This document shows, piece by piece, positions 42,315-50,711 of a DNA stretch of 64,000 nucleotides. Source of the DNA: Paraburkholderia rhynchosiae (GTDB lineage Bacteria > Pseudomonadota > Gammaproteobacteria > Burkholderiales > Burkholderiaceae); contig NZ_PNXY01000008.1 in the NCBI RefSeq assembly GCF_002879865.1, positions 230,250 to 294,249 on the forward strand, in the 5' to 3' direction. Within the stretch, counting starts at the first letter, position 1, and each line of letters opens with the position of its first letter. The position numbers and the translations under genes are program-made. The notes beneath the pieces are model-generated. The model was given only the letters and a program-made list of their open reading frames with translations. It did not search any database and was not told the origin of the DNA.

Positions 42315-43214
42315 CTACGCAGTACGATCGTGCGCCACGATCGGCCACTGCTCCCAGTATTTCTCCGGAATCTTTCGGTCCGCCGCGGAAAGATACGGGT
42401 TGTCCAGTTCAATGACTTTCCTCTCGCGCAAATTGGCTTGCACCAGCGCCTGCTGAATGTACGGATGCGAATTGAACAGCCGCATATACGAGCCGTTTTT
42501 GTAAGCCGCAGTGAAGCCGCGCTCGATCGTCCCGGCGAGTGCCGGAGAGTGGCGGGCCACATAGAACAGAAAGTCCGACCGGTACTTCAGCAGCAAACGT
42601 TTCTCGACCGTGAGATCCGGCTCGGTCTGACTCCGGGCCTCCAGTTCGGGGAACGCCTCGATGACACCTCTCGGGTAATAATCGATCCGTCCGGCGCGGG
42701 TCATGGCGAACAACGTCTCGGTCGTGGATGTGTCGACCTTCAGACCGGCGTCCACCAGGATATCCGTATCGACCCAGCCTAGCCCCTGGCCGGCGGTCAA
42801 CCGCCGGAGATCGGCAAGATTTCCGACGCGGTCAAACTCGGCTTGCCGGTCTTTTCTTATGACGAAAACGCGATAGCCGATCAAGCCGCGATTCACGGGA
42901 ATCGGGACCACGTTCAGGCCGCTTTCTGCCCGACTGTCCATGCTGGTCCAAAGCAGGTTGATCGAACCGCCGTCAGCGAGTTCGGCCAAGGCACGGCCGC
43001 GCTCCATCGCGACATCGGCCTGACGGATGGAATAGGTAGCGTTGGCCGCTTTCATGGCCACGTCCAGCACCGCAAGCGCAAACGCCGCATGGACTTCCGC
43101 CCCGGGGCGGATTCGCGGATGCACGATGTGGAAATCGGCTATCGACACGGCATGCGCCCGGCGCAGCATGCCGGCCGCGCCCAACGCCGCGAGTACGAAG
43201 CTCCTGCGCTGCAT
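42315..43214 (-). CDS. Periplasmic solute-binding protein family 3-like sensor
   Basis: A 299-residue exported protein. The signal sequence MQRRSFVLAALGAAGMLRRA ends near AHA/V. The mature part resembles a bacterial extracellular solute-binding fold, with GLIGYRVFVIRKDRQAEFDR, ADLRRLTAGQGLGWVDTDIL and TEPDLTVEKRLLLKYRSDFL. No permease or ATPase is encoded nearby. Instead it heads a minus-strand cassette of kinases, so it may present a ligand to the membrane kinase rather than transport it. The frame extends upstream to 43667, but the ATG at 43214 gives the only proper signal peptide. Confidence 0.75.
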   Translation of the reverse strand: MQRRSFVLAALGAAGMLRRAHAVSIADFHIVHPRIRPGAEVHAAFALAVLDVAMKAANATYSIRQADVAMERGRALAELADGGSINLLWTSMDSRAESGLNVVPIPVNRGLIGYRVFVIRKDRQAEFDRVGNLADLRRLTAGQGLGWVDTDILVDAGLKVDTSTTETLFAMTRAGRIDYYPRGVIEAFPELEARSQTEPDLTVEKRLLLKYRSDFLFYVARHSPALAGTIERGFTAAYKNGSYMRLFNSHPYIQQALVQANLRERKVIELDNPYLSAADRKIPEKYWEQWPIVAHDRTA

Positions 43215-43530
43215 GATGTATCGACGTCTAATGAAGTGCGTCCGAGCGTCCCCGTTGGCGCCCGGCTGATGTAAGTATGCTGTCACTACCATGAACGCTT
43301 TGCAATGAGGAAATCCTCGGCTGGAACGAATGCAGTAGCTGCAGCCGCAATGCGTGTTTTTCGCCACTCGAATGGGATGGGTCAAAAAGCTCCGGATAGC
43401 TAACGGATTTGGAAGCGCTCCATTATTGCAGCCGGACGGCGACCCGCGCGAACGCGCGAGACGGTTTGCCGGTGCGGCATGAATGATGCTCGGTAGAAAC
43501 ACGGGAACGTTGCTGCCAGGAGTACACGCC
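43215..43530. other. Divergent intergenic region (kinase cassette / CFA gene)
   Basis: These 316 bases separate the divergent solute-binding protein and methyltransferase genes. I see no gene. AGGAG about ten bases before 43531 is the methyltransferase ribosome-binding site. No convincing operator was found by eye. Confidence 0.35.
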
Positions 43531-44877
43531 ATGACGCTATCGAGCCTTTTGCGTTCGCCTGCGGAACAGCAGATCGCCGGTCTGCCGCTGCCCTGTTCCG
43601 TGGCCCTGCCCGACGGCCAGCGCATCGGAGCGCCGCAGCCGCGTCTGTCGTTCGTGATCCGCGACATGCGGGCGCTGCTGCATCTGACGCAAGGCGCGAT
43701 CGGCCGGCTGGCGGAAGACTACGTGGAAGGCCGGCTTGAAATCGAAGGGAACATGCACGACCTGATGGCGGCCGCACCGGCGTTGCTCCGCAGCGATCCC
43801 ACACAGGAAGCGCAGGGATGGCTGATGGGCCCGATCAGCCGCACTCGCCGCACAATCTGGGAGCACACGCATCATAGCCGTGCGAAGGACGCCGCACAGA
43901 TCCAGCATCACTACGATATCTCCGACGACTTCTACGCGCTGTGGCTCGACCCGTTGCGCGTGTACTCGTGCGGGTATTTTTCGACGCCGGATATGTCGCT
44001 CGCCGAGGCTCAGCAGGCGAAGCTCGACCACATCTGCAAGAAACTGATGCTGCGTTCCGGCGAGCGCTTTCTCGACGTGGGCGCCGGTTGGGGCGCGCTT
44101 CTGCTGTGGGCTGCCGAACATTACGGCGTGGCCGCCACCGGCATCACGCTGTCGAAGAACCAGCACGCGTACGTCAACCGGCTCATTGAGCAAAAAGGGC
44201 TACAGGGTCGCGTCAAAATGCTCTTGCAGGACTACCGCGACGTCGACGAATCGGCGCCCTTCGACAAGATTGCTTCAGTCGGCATGTGCGAACACGTTGG
44301 CCGACCGAATCTGCCTGTGTACTTTGCAAAGATCCGGCGCTTGCTCCGACCCGGCGGTCTGATGATGAATCACAGCATCACCGCGGGCGGCGCCGACAAC
44401 CCGGAAGTCGGCGGCGGCATGGGCGATTTCATCGACAGGTACATTTTTCCGGGCGGTCAACTCGTGCACGTTAGCGTGATGATGGAAGCCATGACGCGCG
44501 GCAATCTCGAACCGGTAGACGCCGAGTGCCTGCGTCCGCATTACGCGCGAACGCTCTGGCATTGGGCCGATGCGCTCGAAGCCCACCTCGACGAGGCGCG
44601 CCGTATTCTGGGTAAGGACGCGGAGAAGGTGATCCGTGCGTACCGGCTGTATCTGGCAGGATCGGCGATGGGATTCGAGCGCGGGTGGACGTCGCTATTC
44701 CAGATCCTCGCCTCGCGTCCTGCTGAATTGCCGAAGACGGATGGCCGTTCCGCCGGTCGCATCGCCTCTGCCCGCAGTGACTATCCGTTCAATCGCACGT
44801 ACATGTATGCGGAGAACGCCGCGGCTCATCGCGTTGGCGAAGTTCAACATGCACACAACGGACCCTTGACGGGCTGA
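43531..44877 (+). CDS. Cyclopropane-fatty-acyl-phospholipid synthase family methyltransferase
   Basis: A 448-residue SAM-dependent enzyme that probably adds a methylene bridge to unsaturated phospholipid acyl chains at the inner membrane. Family landmarks are IQHHYDISDDFYALWLDPLR and YSCGYF, the SAM-binding motif RFLDVGAGWGALLLWAAEHY (about 179-198), GITLSKNQ, and the GMCEHVG loop involved in bicarbonate binding. The N-terminal 110 residues and C-terminal 45 flank the core. ATG 43531 is chosen because AGGAG precedes it; the frame opens earlier at 43483. Monocistronic. Confidence 0.88.
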   Translation: MTLSSLLRSPAEQQIAGLPLPCSVALPDGQRIGAPQPRLSFVIRDMRALLHLTQGAIGRLAEDYVEGRLEIEGNMHDLMAAAPALLRSDPTQEAQGWLMGPISRTRRTIWEHTHHSRAKDAAQIQHHYDISDDFYALWLDPLRVYSCGYFSTPDMSLAEAQQAKLDHICKKLMLRSGERFLDVGAGWGALLLWAAEHYGVAATGITLSKNQHAYVNRLIEQKGLQGRVKMLLQDYRDVDESAPFDKIASVGMCEHVGRPNLPVYFAKIRRLLRPGGLMMNHSITAGGADNPEVGGGMGDFIDRYIFPGGQLVHVSVMMEAMTRGNLEPVDAECLRPHYARTLWHWADALEAHLDEARRILGKDAEKVIRAYRLYLAGSAMGFERGWTSLFQILASRPAELPKTDGRSAGRIASARSDYPFNRTYMYAENAAAHRVGEVQHAHNGPLTG

Positions 44878-44957
44878 CTCTATCTCGCGTTTTTCGCGTG
44901 GCTCGGGTGTGCAAGCCCGCTGCATATTTGCGCTCCGCAACATGCAGCGTCGGCGTT

Positions 44958-44980
44958 TTATATCATATTGAAATATAATT
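44958..44980. promoter_or_regulatory. Candidate MarR operator upstream of the HPP-CBS gene
   Basis: An AT-rich partly symmetric element (TTATATCAT ... ATATAATT) stands out in GC-rich DNA 83 bases before the HPP-CBS start. Aligned with the element at 46291-46312 it shares TATCAT and ATATAATT at identical spacing, so the same MarR protein may bind both. Confidence 0.5.
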
Positions 44981-45062
44981 ATGACGAGACGATATTCGCG
45001 TTGCCAGGGGTTTCCCCGTATCGTCGCAACCCAGCACAATCGACTAACTCTCCGTTCGTACT

Positions 45063-46226
45063 TTGTCCCGCTCTCTCGTTTTGCGCTGGTTTTCCAGCTT
45101 CCTCCCCGTACCGGTCACCGTTAAATGGCAGGAACGCGCGCGTTCCTGTCTGGGAGCGCTGCTCGGCATCGCGTTCACCGGCGGTTCGATGTATCTGCTG
45201 TTAGGACCCGGCGCGAACATTCCGCTGCTGGTCGCGCCCATGGGCGCTTCGGCTGTGTTACTGTTTGCCGTGCCCGCCAGTCCGCTCGCGCAACCATGGT
45301 CGATCATCGGCGGGAATCTCGTGTCCGCGATCATTGGCGTGACGTGCGCGAACGTCATTGCGGACCCAACGCTTGCGGCCGCGCTGGCCGTGGCGTTTGC
45401 CATCTGCGGAATGTTCGCGCTTCGATGCGTGCACCCGCCCTCCGGCGCCGTCGCGTTGACCGCGGTACTCGGCGGTCCCGCCATTCATGCGCTGGGCTAC
45501 CGGTTCGTGCTCGAGCCGATCGCGGTGCAGTCCGTCGCGTTGCTCGCCGCCGCGATCGCCTATCACGCGGCCACCGGCCACCGCTATCCGCACTCCATGC
45601 GGCAAGCCCGCGGCGCGGGCAACGCGGCGGACGCCGGCTCGCGTGCCGGCTTTACACGCGCCGATCTGGAAGCCGTGCTGAAGCGCCGCAGCGAAATGCT
45701 CGACATCGACCCGGACGATCTCGAATCATTGCTGCGGGAAACGCAGCTTCAGGCGTTCTCGCGCAGCTTCAATGAACTGACCTGTGAAGACATCATGTCG
45801 CGTCACGTCGTGTCTGTCGCGGCTACGACGCGCGCCGTGGCCGCATGGGCGCTGTTAAAGCGCAACAAGGTGAAGGCCCTTCCCGTGATCGACGCCGACC
45901 ACAGTCTGATCGGCATCGTGACGCGTGCCGACCTCGTCGATAAAAGAATCTTTGGTTCGTTCTCGCCGTTCATTACCTATTTCGACGGTTGGTTACGCGG
46001 CGATGCACTACGCGCGCCGACAGTCGGCAACGTAATGACGACCGACGTCTGCACCGTCAAGGCGAGTGCGCCGATCACCGACCTCGTGCCGATGTTCGCC
46101 AACTACGGTCACCACCATATCCCTGTACTGGATACCGCCGGACACGCGGTTGGAATGATTACGCAGGTGGATCTGATTTCCGGGCTTTACCGGCAGACCG
46201 TGGTCAAGGCGCAGCAGGCCGCCTGA
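45063..46226 (+). CDS. HPP family membrane protein with two CBS domains
   Basis: A 387-residue protein. Residues about 20-170 form an HPP-type membrane domain with four or five helices and the signature RCVHPPSGAVALTAVLGGPA. Members with this motif are found in nitrite or small-anion transport and in bacterial regulators. The soluble part has two CBS domains (about 240-300: DIMSRHVVSVAATTRAVAAW; 320-380: NVMTTDVCTVKASAPITDLV), which usually sense adenine nucleotides. The TTG at 45063 is used because no ATG or GTG fits; its ribosome-binding site is weak. It is followed by the marR-clc pair and probably shares its regulator. Confidence 0.8.
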   Translation: MSRSLVLRWFSSFLPVPVTVKWQERARSCLGALLGIAFTGGSMYLLLGPGANIPLLVAPMGASAVLLFAVPASPLAQPWSIIGGNLVSAIIGVTCANVIADPTLAAALAVAFAICGMFALRCVHPPSGAVALTAVLGGPAIHALGYRFVLEPIAVQSVALLAAAIAYHAATGHRYPHSMRQARGAGNAADAGSRAGFTRADLEAVLKRRSEMLDIDPDDLESLLRETQLQAFSRSFNELTCEDIMSRHVVSVAATTRAVAAWALLKRNKVKALPVIDADHSLIGIVTRADLVDKRIFGSFSPFITYFDGWLRGDALRAPTVGNVMTTDVCTVKASAPITDLVPMFANYGHHHIPVLDTAGHAVGMITQVDLISGLYRQTVVKAQQAA

Positions 46227-46292
46227 TCGCGGCATCGAATTGCGCAACACGTCTTCCGTTTTACGCGTGGCTAAACGGTATGCGGCTGAATG

Positions 46293-46307
46293 TATCATCA
46301 AATGATA
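46293..46307. promoter_or_regulatory. Candidate autoregulatory MarR operator
   Basis: TATCATCAAATGATA is a perfect six-base inverted repeat with a three-base centre, 33 bases upstream of the marR ATG at 46341. The extended element (to ATATAATT at 46312) matches the one in front of the HPP-CBS gene. Confidence 0.6.
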
Positions 46308-46340
46308 TAATTCTCGTTTATTCGCATTGGCGGACGATCA

Positions 46341-46757
46341 ATGAAAGAACGGGCTCGCGGGCTACGCAAAATCGACTTTGAGCAGCTGTCGGAGTTTCGC
46401 TATCAGATGCGGCGCTTCGAGCGCTTCTCGGAACAGGCCGCGCAGAGCGAAGGCATCACGCCGCTGCAATATCTGTTGCTGCTGCATATCAAGGGATATC
46501 CGGAGCGCGACTGGGCGACCGTCGGCGAGCTGGCGGAGCGGCTCCAGGCCCAGCATCACGGCGTCGTCGCGCTCGTGTCCCGTTGCGAAGCGCTCGAGCT
46601 GGTACGCCGCCAGACTAGCGAAACCGATCGCCGCCAGGTTGAAGTCCACATTGAAAAAGCGGGCGAACGGGTGCTCGCAAGACTTGCGGAGCTTCACCGC
46701 GCCGAGCTGAAATCGCTTGAAGGCGCATTCCGCGTTCCACAGATCGACCTCGAGTAA
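46341..46757 (+). CDS. MarR family regulator
   Basis: A 138-residue winged-helix dimeric repressor. Core: FEQLSEFRYQMRRFERFSEQ (dimer helix), GITPLQYLLLLHIKG, VGELAERLQAQHHGVVALVS (recognition helix) and SETDRRQVEVHIEKAGERVL (wing). Its stop is two bases before the ClC channel ATG, so the two are one transcript. Inverted repeats in front of this gene and of the HPP-CBS gene suggest that it represses itself, the channel and the HPP protein. The ligand is unknown. Confidence 0.9.
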   Translation: MKERARGLRKIDFEQLSEFRYQMRRFERFSEQAAQSEGITPLQYLLLLHIKGYPERDWATVGELAERLQAQHHGVVALVSRCEALELVRRQTSETDRRQVEVHIEKAGERVLARLAELHRAELKSLEGAFRVPQIDLE

Positions 46758-46759
46758 TC

Positions 46760-48559
46760 ATGCACATTGACTCCCACAAGCGGGACTTCTCCGCGAACGC
46801 ACGGCTGCCAGGCATTTTCGCTCTGGCAGCCTGCATCGGCGCGGTCAGCACGCTCGCAGCCTACGTGTTGCTGAACCTGATTCATCTGTTCACGAACCTG
46901 TTCTTCTTCGGCACGCTGTCGTTCGTCGAACATTCCCCCGCGCATAACAACCTCGGCGTCTGGGTCATTGGCGTGCCGGTGGCCGGCGGGCTCATCGTCG
47001 GAATGATGGCGCGGTTCGGCTCCGAGAAAATCCGCGGGCACGGCATTCCCGAGGCTATTGAAGCAATCCTGTTCGGCAAGAGCCGGATGTCGCCGAAAGT
47101 GGCCGTGCTCAAGCCGCTGTCGTCGGGCATCGTGATCGGCAGTGGCGGTCCGTTCGGCGCTGAAGGACCGATCATCATGACCGGCGGCGCGCTCGGCTCG
47201 CTGATCGCGCAATGCTTCAAGGTGACGTCGGCCGAACGCAAGACGCTTCTCGTCGCCGGCGCCGCTGCGGGCATGACCGCGGTGTTCGGCACGCCCGTAG
47301 CCGCGGTGCTGCTGGCGGTCGAATTGCTGCTGTTCGAATGGCGCCCGCGCAGTTTTCTGCCGGTCGCCGTCGCGTGTGCGGTGGCCGGTTTCTCTCGCGC
47401 GGCATTCTTCGGCACAGGTCCGTTGTTTCCGCTGGAAACCGCCGCGCCCGATGGCTGGTCGCTGTTTTCCTGCCTGATTGCAGGGTTATTGTCGGGCGCG
47501 CTCGCGTCGGGGCTTTCCGCTGCGCTGTACAAGACGGAAGACCTGTTCGGCAAGTTGCCGATCCACTGGATGTGGTGGCCCGCGCTCGGCGGACTCGTCG
47601 TAGGCATCGGCGGATGGCTCGAGCCGCGCGCGCTCGGTGTGGGCTATGACGTGATCGGCGATCTGCTGCATCAACACATTGCCTTGCAGATCGCACTGGT
47701 GCTGCTCGCTGTGAAGGCCGTCATATGGGTCGTCGCGCTAGGCTCCGGCACATCGGGCGGCGTGCTCGCGCCACTGTTGATGCTCGGCGCGGGACTCGGC
47801 ACGGTCCTTTCGCACTGGCTGCCGGGCAACCAGCCGGCGTTGTGGCCGCTCGTCTGCATGGCCGCCACGCTCGGCGCGACGCTCGGTGCGCCGCTAACCG
47901 CAATCGTGTTCGCATTCGGCCTCACGCACGACAGCAACGCGCTGTTGCCGCTGCTGACCGCAACGCTGGTCGCTCACGGCTTTGCCACGGTGACGATGCG
48001 CCGCTCGATCATGACCGAAAAAATCGCGCGGCGCGGTTATCACATCTACCGTGAATATGGCGTCGATCCGCTCGAACGTCATCATGTGGACGAAGTGATG
48101 ACCGCCTCAGTCGAATCAATCGACGCGAGCATCACAGTCGGCGCGGCACTCGACAAGTTCTTCGGCGCGAAGCAAACACGCCGCGCCTATCCGGTCGTGC
48201 GTGAAGGCATGGTGGTCGGGGTGGCCGATCGCGCGTTGCTCGAACAGTTCCGCGACGAGGACCCGAACCTGCGCCCGGCCATGAGCGTGACCGACGTTTT
48301 CAATCAACGGGAGCCGGCGTTCGCTTTGCCGTCCGAGACCTGCCGCCTTGTCGCGACGAGACTGGCCGTGCACGGCCTTGAACGATTGCCCGTAGTGGCC
48401 GATGCAAAGTCGATGCGTCTTATCGGCATCGTCTCGCGCAGCGATCTCGTCAAGCCGTCGCTCAGTCACTTCGAAGAAGAACACAAGAAGGAGCGATTCC
48501 GTCGCCTGACACCCGCGCGTGGCAAGCGTCGATTTGCGCCCGTTGGCAAAGCCGGATAG
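46760..48559 (+). CDS. ClC-type voltage-gated chloride channel/antiporter with CBS domains
   Basis: A 599-residue inner-membrane protein. The ClC core (about 15-420) shows the anion-path motifs in variant form: IRGHGIPEAIEAI for GSGIP, GSGGPFGAEGPIIMTGGALG for GREGP, and GSGTSGGVLAPLLMLGAGLG for GxFxP. A C-terminal pair of CBS domains (about 440-575, VDEVMTASVESIDASITVGA and MSVTDVFNQREPAFALPSET) may sense nucleotides. It is co-transcribed with the MarR gene. The antiporter gating Glu appears in the GAEGP segment. The anion carried (chloride, fluoride or other) cannot be decided from the sequence alone. Confidence 0.88.
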   Translation: MHIDSHKRDFSANARLPGIFALAACIGAVSTLAAYVLLNLIHLFTNLFFFGTLSFVEHSPAHNNLGVWVIGVPVAGGLIVGMMARFGSEKIRGHGIPEAIEAILFGKSRMSPKVAVLKPLSSGIVIGSGGPFGAEGPIIMTGGALGSLIAQCFKVTSAERKTLLVAGAAAGMTAVFGTPVAAVLLAVELLLFEWRPRSFLPVAVACAVAGFSRAAFFGTGPLFPLETAAPDGWSLFSCLIAGLLSGALASGLSAALYKTEDLFGKLPIHWMWWPALGGLVVGIGGWLEPRALGVGYDVIGDLLHQHIALQIALVLLAVKAVIWVVALGSGTSGGVLAPLLMLGAGLGTVLSHWLPGNQPALWPLVCMAATLGATLGAPLTAIVFAFGLTHDSNALLPLLTATLVAHGFATVTMRRSIMTEKIARRGYHIYREYGVDPLERHHVDEVMTASVESIDASITVGAALDKFFGAKQTRRAYPVVREGMVVGVADRALLEQFRDEDPNLRPAMSVTDVFNQREPAFALPSETCRLVATRLAVHGLERLPVVADAKSMRLIGIVSRSDLVKPSLSHFEEEHKKERFRRLTPARGKRRFAPVGKAG

Positions 48560-48574
48560 TGTCTTTTGTCCGTT

Positions 48575-49120
48575 TCAGTGTGAAGCGGATTCTGCCGGAT
48601 AGACGAGCAAGCCATGGCGCTGCGCTTGCGCCGCCGGCGTGATGGTTGCCGCGTTGACGTGGTGCGCGTCCATGATGTGCCATACGGTTTCGCCGTGCAG
48701 CAGCAGGTAATCCGTGATGATGCGCCGGTGGCAACGCCACCACACCGCTTCGGAACACATGATCGCGCAACGGTGGCGATGGCCAAGTTCACGAAGTTCC
48801 GCAAGCCCCTTCTGAAAGGGGCTCGTCATTGCGTAATCGGCATAGTTACGGAACGCGGGATGCGTCCAGTATGCATTCACGGAGGGGCCCTCGTCCTTGC
48901 GGCGGCTGCGCCGTCCGCCGAGTTCCGCGAGATGCAGATAGTCGATATGCGCGGGCAAAAGCGAGTCCGGCAGGGTGTCGCGGTTGAATTGGGGATTGGT
49001 GCGCGAGCGTGGGATGCTGCGCACATCGACCAACGTTTCGATCTCCGAAGCTTTGAGCAAGTCGATGAATTCTGACAGCGCGCGCGTGGAATGCCCGATC
49101 GTGAAAAATGGCCGCGTCAT
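48575..49120 (-). CDS. DUF488 domain protein
   Basis: A 181-residue cytoplasmic protein of the DUF488 family. Recognisable segments are FFTIGHSTRALSEFIDLLKA, LVDVRSIPRSRTNPQFNRD, YLHLAELGGRR and IMCSEAVWWRCHRRIITDYL, the last holding the conserved C-x-E and H-R-x-x-I features. Function is not established. It is convergent with the ClC gene (15 bases between stops). It lies downstream of the efflux operon on the same strand but separated from it by about 150 bases. Confidence 0.9.
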   Translation of the reverse strand: MTRPFFTIGHSTRALSEFIDLLKASEIETLVDVRSIPRSRTNPQFNRDTLPDSLLPAHIDYLHLAELGGRRSRRKDEGPSVNAYWTHPAFRNYADYAMTSPFQKGLAELRELGHRHRCAIMCSEAVWWRCHRRIITDYLLLHGETVWHIMDAHHVNAATITPAAQAQRHGLLVYPAESASH

Positions 49121-49268
49121 CGTGACCTCGTCGGCTTGGTGGTATGCATCGGATAGTATCTCCAGAAAGCGCTAATCGACTAGCCTCCTGCCTGCATTGT
49201 CCGCCCGCATTCCGTGTGCCTGCACGATCCGTGACCCAGGAGCCGCGGCTCATTGCGAACTCACTGCA

Positions 49269-50702
49269 TCAATTGCTCGCCGAGACCTCCGCCACCGTTT
49301 CGGGAACATCCCAGCCGCCGCCGAGCGCACGATACAACGCGACTGCGGCAAGCGCATGTTCGCGTTTGGCCTGATTCAACGATTCGGCGTCGCGCAAGTA
49401 TGCTTCTTGCGCGGTCAGTACATCGAGGAAACTCGACGCGCCGCCCTTGTACAGTTCGCTCGACAGACGCAACGCATGGTTCGACGCCTCCAGCGCGCCG
49501 CCAAGACGCTCCACTTGCACAGCGCCATTCACCAGCTCACTGCGGTTGTCCTCGATTTCCTTCAACGCCTGAAGCATCGTCTGCCGCAGGCCGAGCTGCG
49601 ATTCGCGCATGCGGCTCTCGCTTGCATCGATATTCGCGGTGATGCGGCCCGCGTTGAAGATCGGGCTGGTCGCGTTCAGTGCGGCGCTAAACAGGTTGTC
49701 GGTCAGTGTAGGCAGCCCAAGATACGACGAGGCCAGCAGGCCATCGGCGAGATTGAGCCTGAACTTCGGATAGCGCTCCGCCTTCGAGACGCCCACTTCC
49801 GCCGCGCGCTGTTCGACCGTTGCGTACGCCGTGCGCACGTCGGGTCGCTGCAATAGCGCTTCGGAAGGCAGCACTTGCGGCACGCGTTGCGCGGGCACGG
49901 GAATCTCGCGCGCGTTGGCGAGCAGCAATCCATCCACGCTCTCCGGCGCGCGTCCCGAGTACACCGCGATCAAACTGAGCTGATGCTGCACAGCCGTCTG
50001 AACACGTGGGATTTGCGCCTGCAATTCCTGCAACTGGTTCTGTGCGCGCGCGACATCGAGTTGCGTCGACAGTCCGTAATGCAGACGCTGTTGCGTGAGC
50101 TTCAACGCGCGAGCGCGAATCTGTTCGTTCTCGCTGAGAATCTGCAATTGCGTCTGCGCCCAGCGCAGATCGACATAAGCGGCTGCCGCATTGGCGGCGA
50201 GCGCGAGCCGCACTTCATTCAACGCGGACTGACGGCCCGTGACTTGCGCTTGCGCCACTAACACAGCCAGACGTTCCCCGCCAAACACATCCGGCGTCCA
50301 GCTCGCCGACAAGCCGGCGCCCGCTTGACGCACATAACCCAGCGGCGGCGGCGTGTTCTGACGTGAATACGATGCGTGGGCGCTCGCATTCAACTCGGGC
50401 AGCAACGCCGCGCGATTCTGCGTGACGAGGTCCTGCGCCTGCTTGACGCGCTCCATTGCCGCCTGCACGTCGAGATTGCCGGTCAGCACCGAGTCGACCA
50501 GTCGATGCATGACAGGATCGCCGAACTGGTCCCACCACGCGTTCGCGTTGACGCTGTCTTGCGGTGCGTCGACGCCCCACGCATCGGGCGCCAGTGTCCC
50601 GACCGTTTGCGGCAAATCCGCGTGCGTAGCGGGTTGGACCGCGCACGCGGCAAGCGTCAGCAATGCAGCGCTTGCCAGCATCTTGATAGCAATCGTTTTC
50701 AT
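49269..50702 (-). CDS. NodT-family outer membrane efflux lipoprotein
   Basis: A 477-residue TolC-like outer-membrane channel subunit. The N-terminus MKTIAIKMLASAALLTLAAC ends in a lipobox with Cys20. Two outer-membrane efflux repeats follow (about 55-250 and 265-455), with QDLVTQNRAALLPELNASAH and AERYPKFRLNLADGLLASS at equivalent positions. It starts nine bases after the permease stop and forms the third gene of the operon emrA-like, emrB-like, nodT. With them it would span both membranes and export drugs or aromatic compounds. Confidence 0.93.
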   Translation of the reverse strand: MKTIAIKMLASAALLTLAACAVQPATHADLPQTVGTLAPDAWGVDAPQDSVNANAWWDQFGDPVMHRLVDSVLTGNLDVQAAMERVKQAQDLVTQNRAALLPELNASAHASYSRQNTPPPLGYVRQAGAGLSASWTPDVFGGERLAVLVAQAQVTGRQSALNEVRLALAANAAAAYVDLRWAQTQLQILSENEQIRARALKLTQQRLHYGLSTQLDVARAQNQLQELQAQIPRVQTAVQHQLSLIAVYSGRAPESVDGLLLANAREIPVPAQRVPQVLPSEALLQRPDVRTAYATVEQRAAEVGVSKAERYPKFRLNLADGLLASSYLGLPTLTDNLFSAALNATSPIFNAGRITANIDASESRMRESQLGLRQTMLQALKEIEDNRSELVNGAVQVERLGGALEASNHALRLSSELYKGGASSFLDVLTAQEAYLRDAESLNQAKREHALAAVALYRALGGGWDVPETVAEVSASN

Positions 50703-50711
50703 CTTAGGTCC

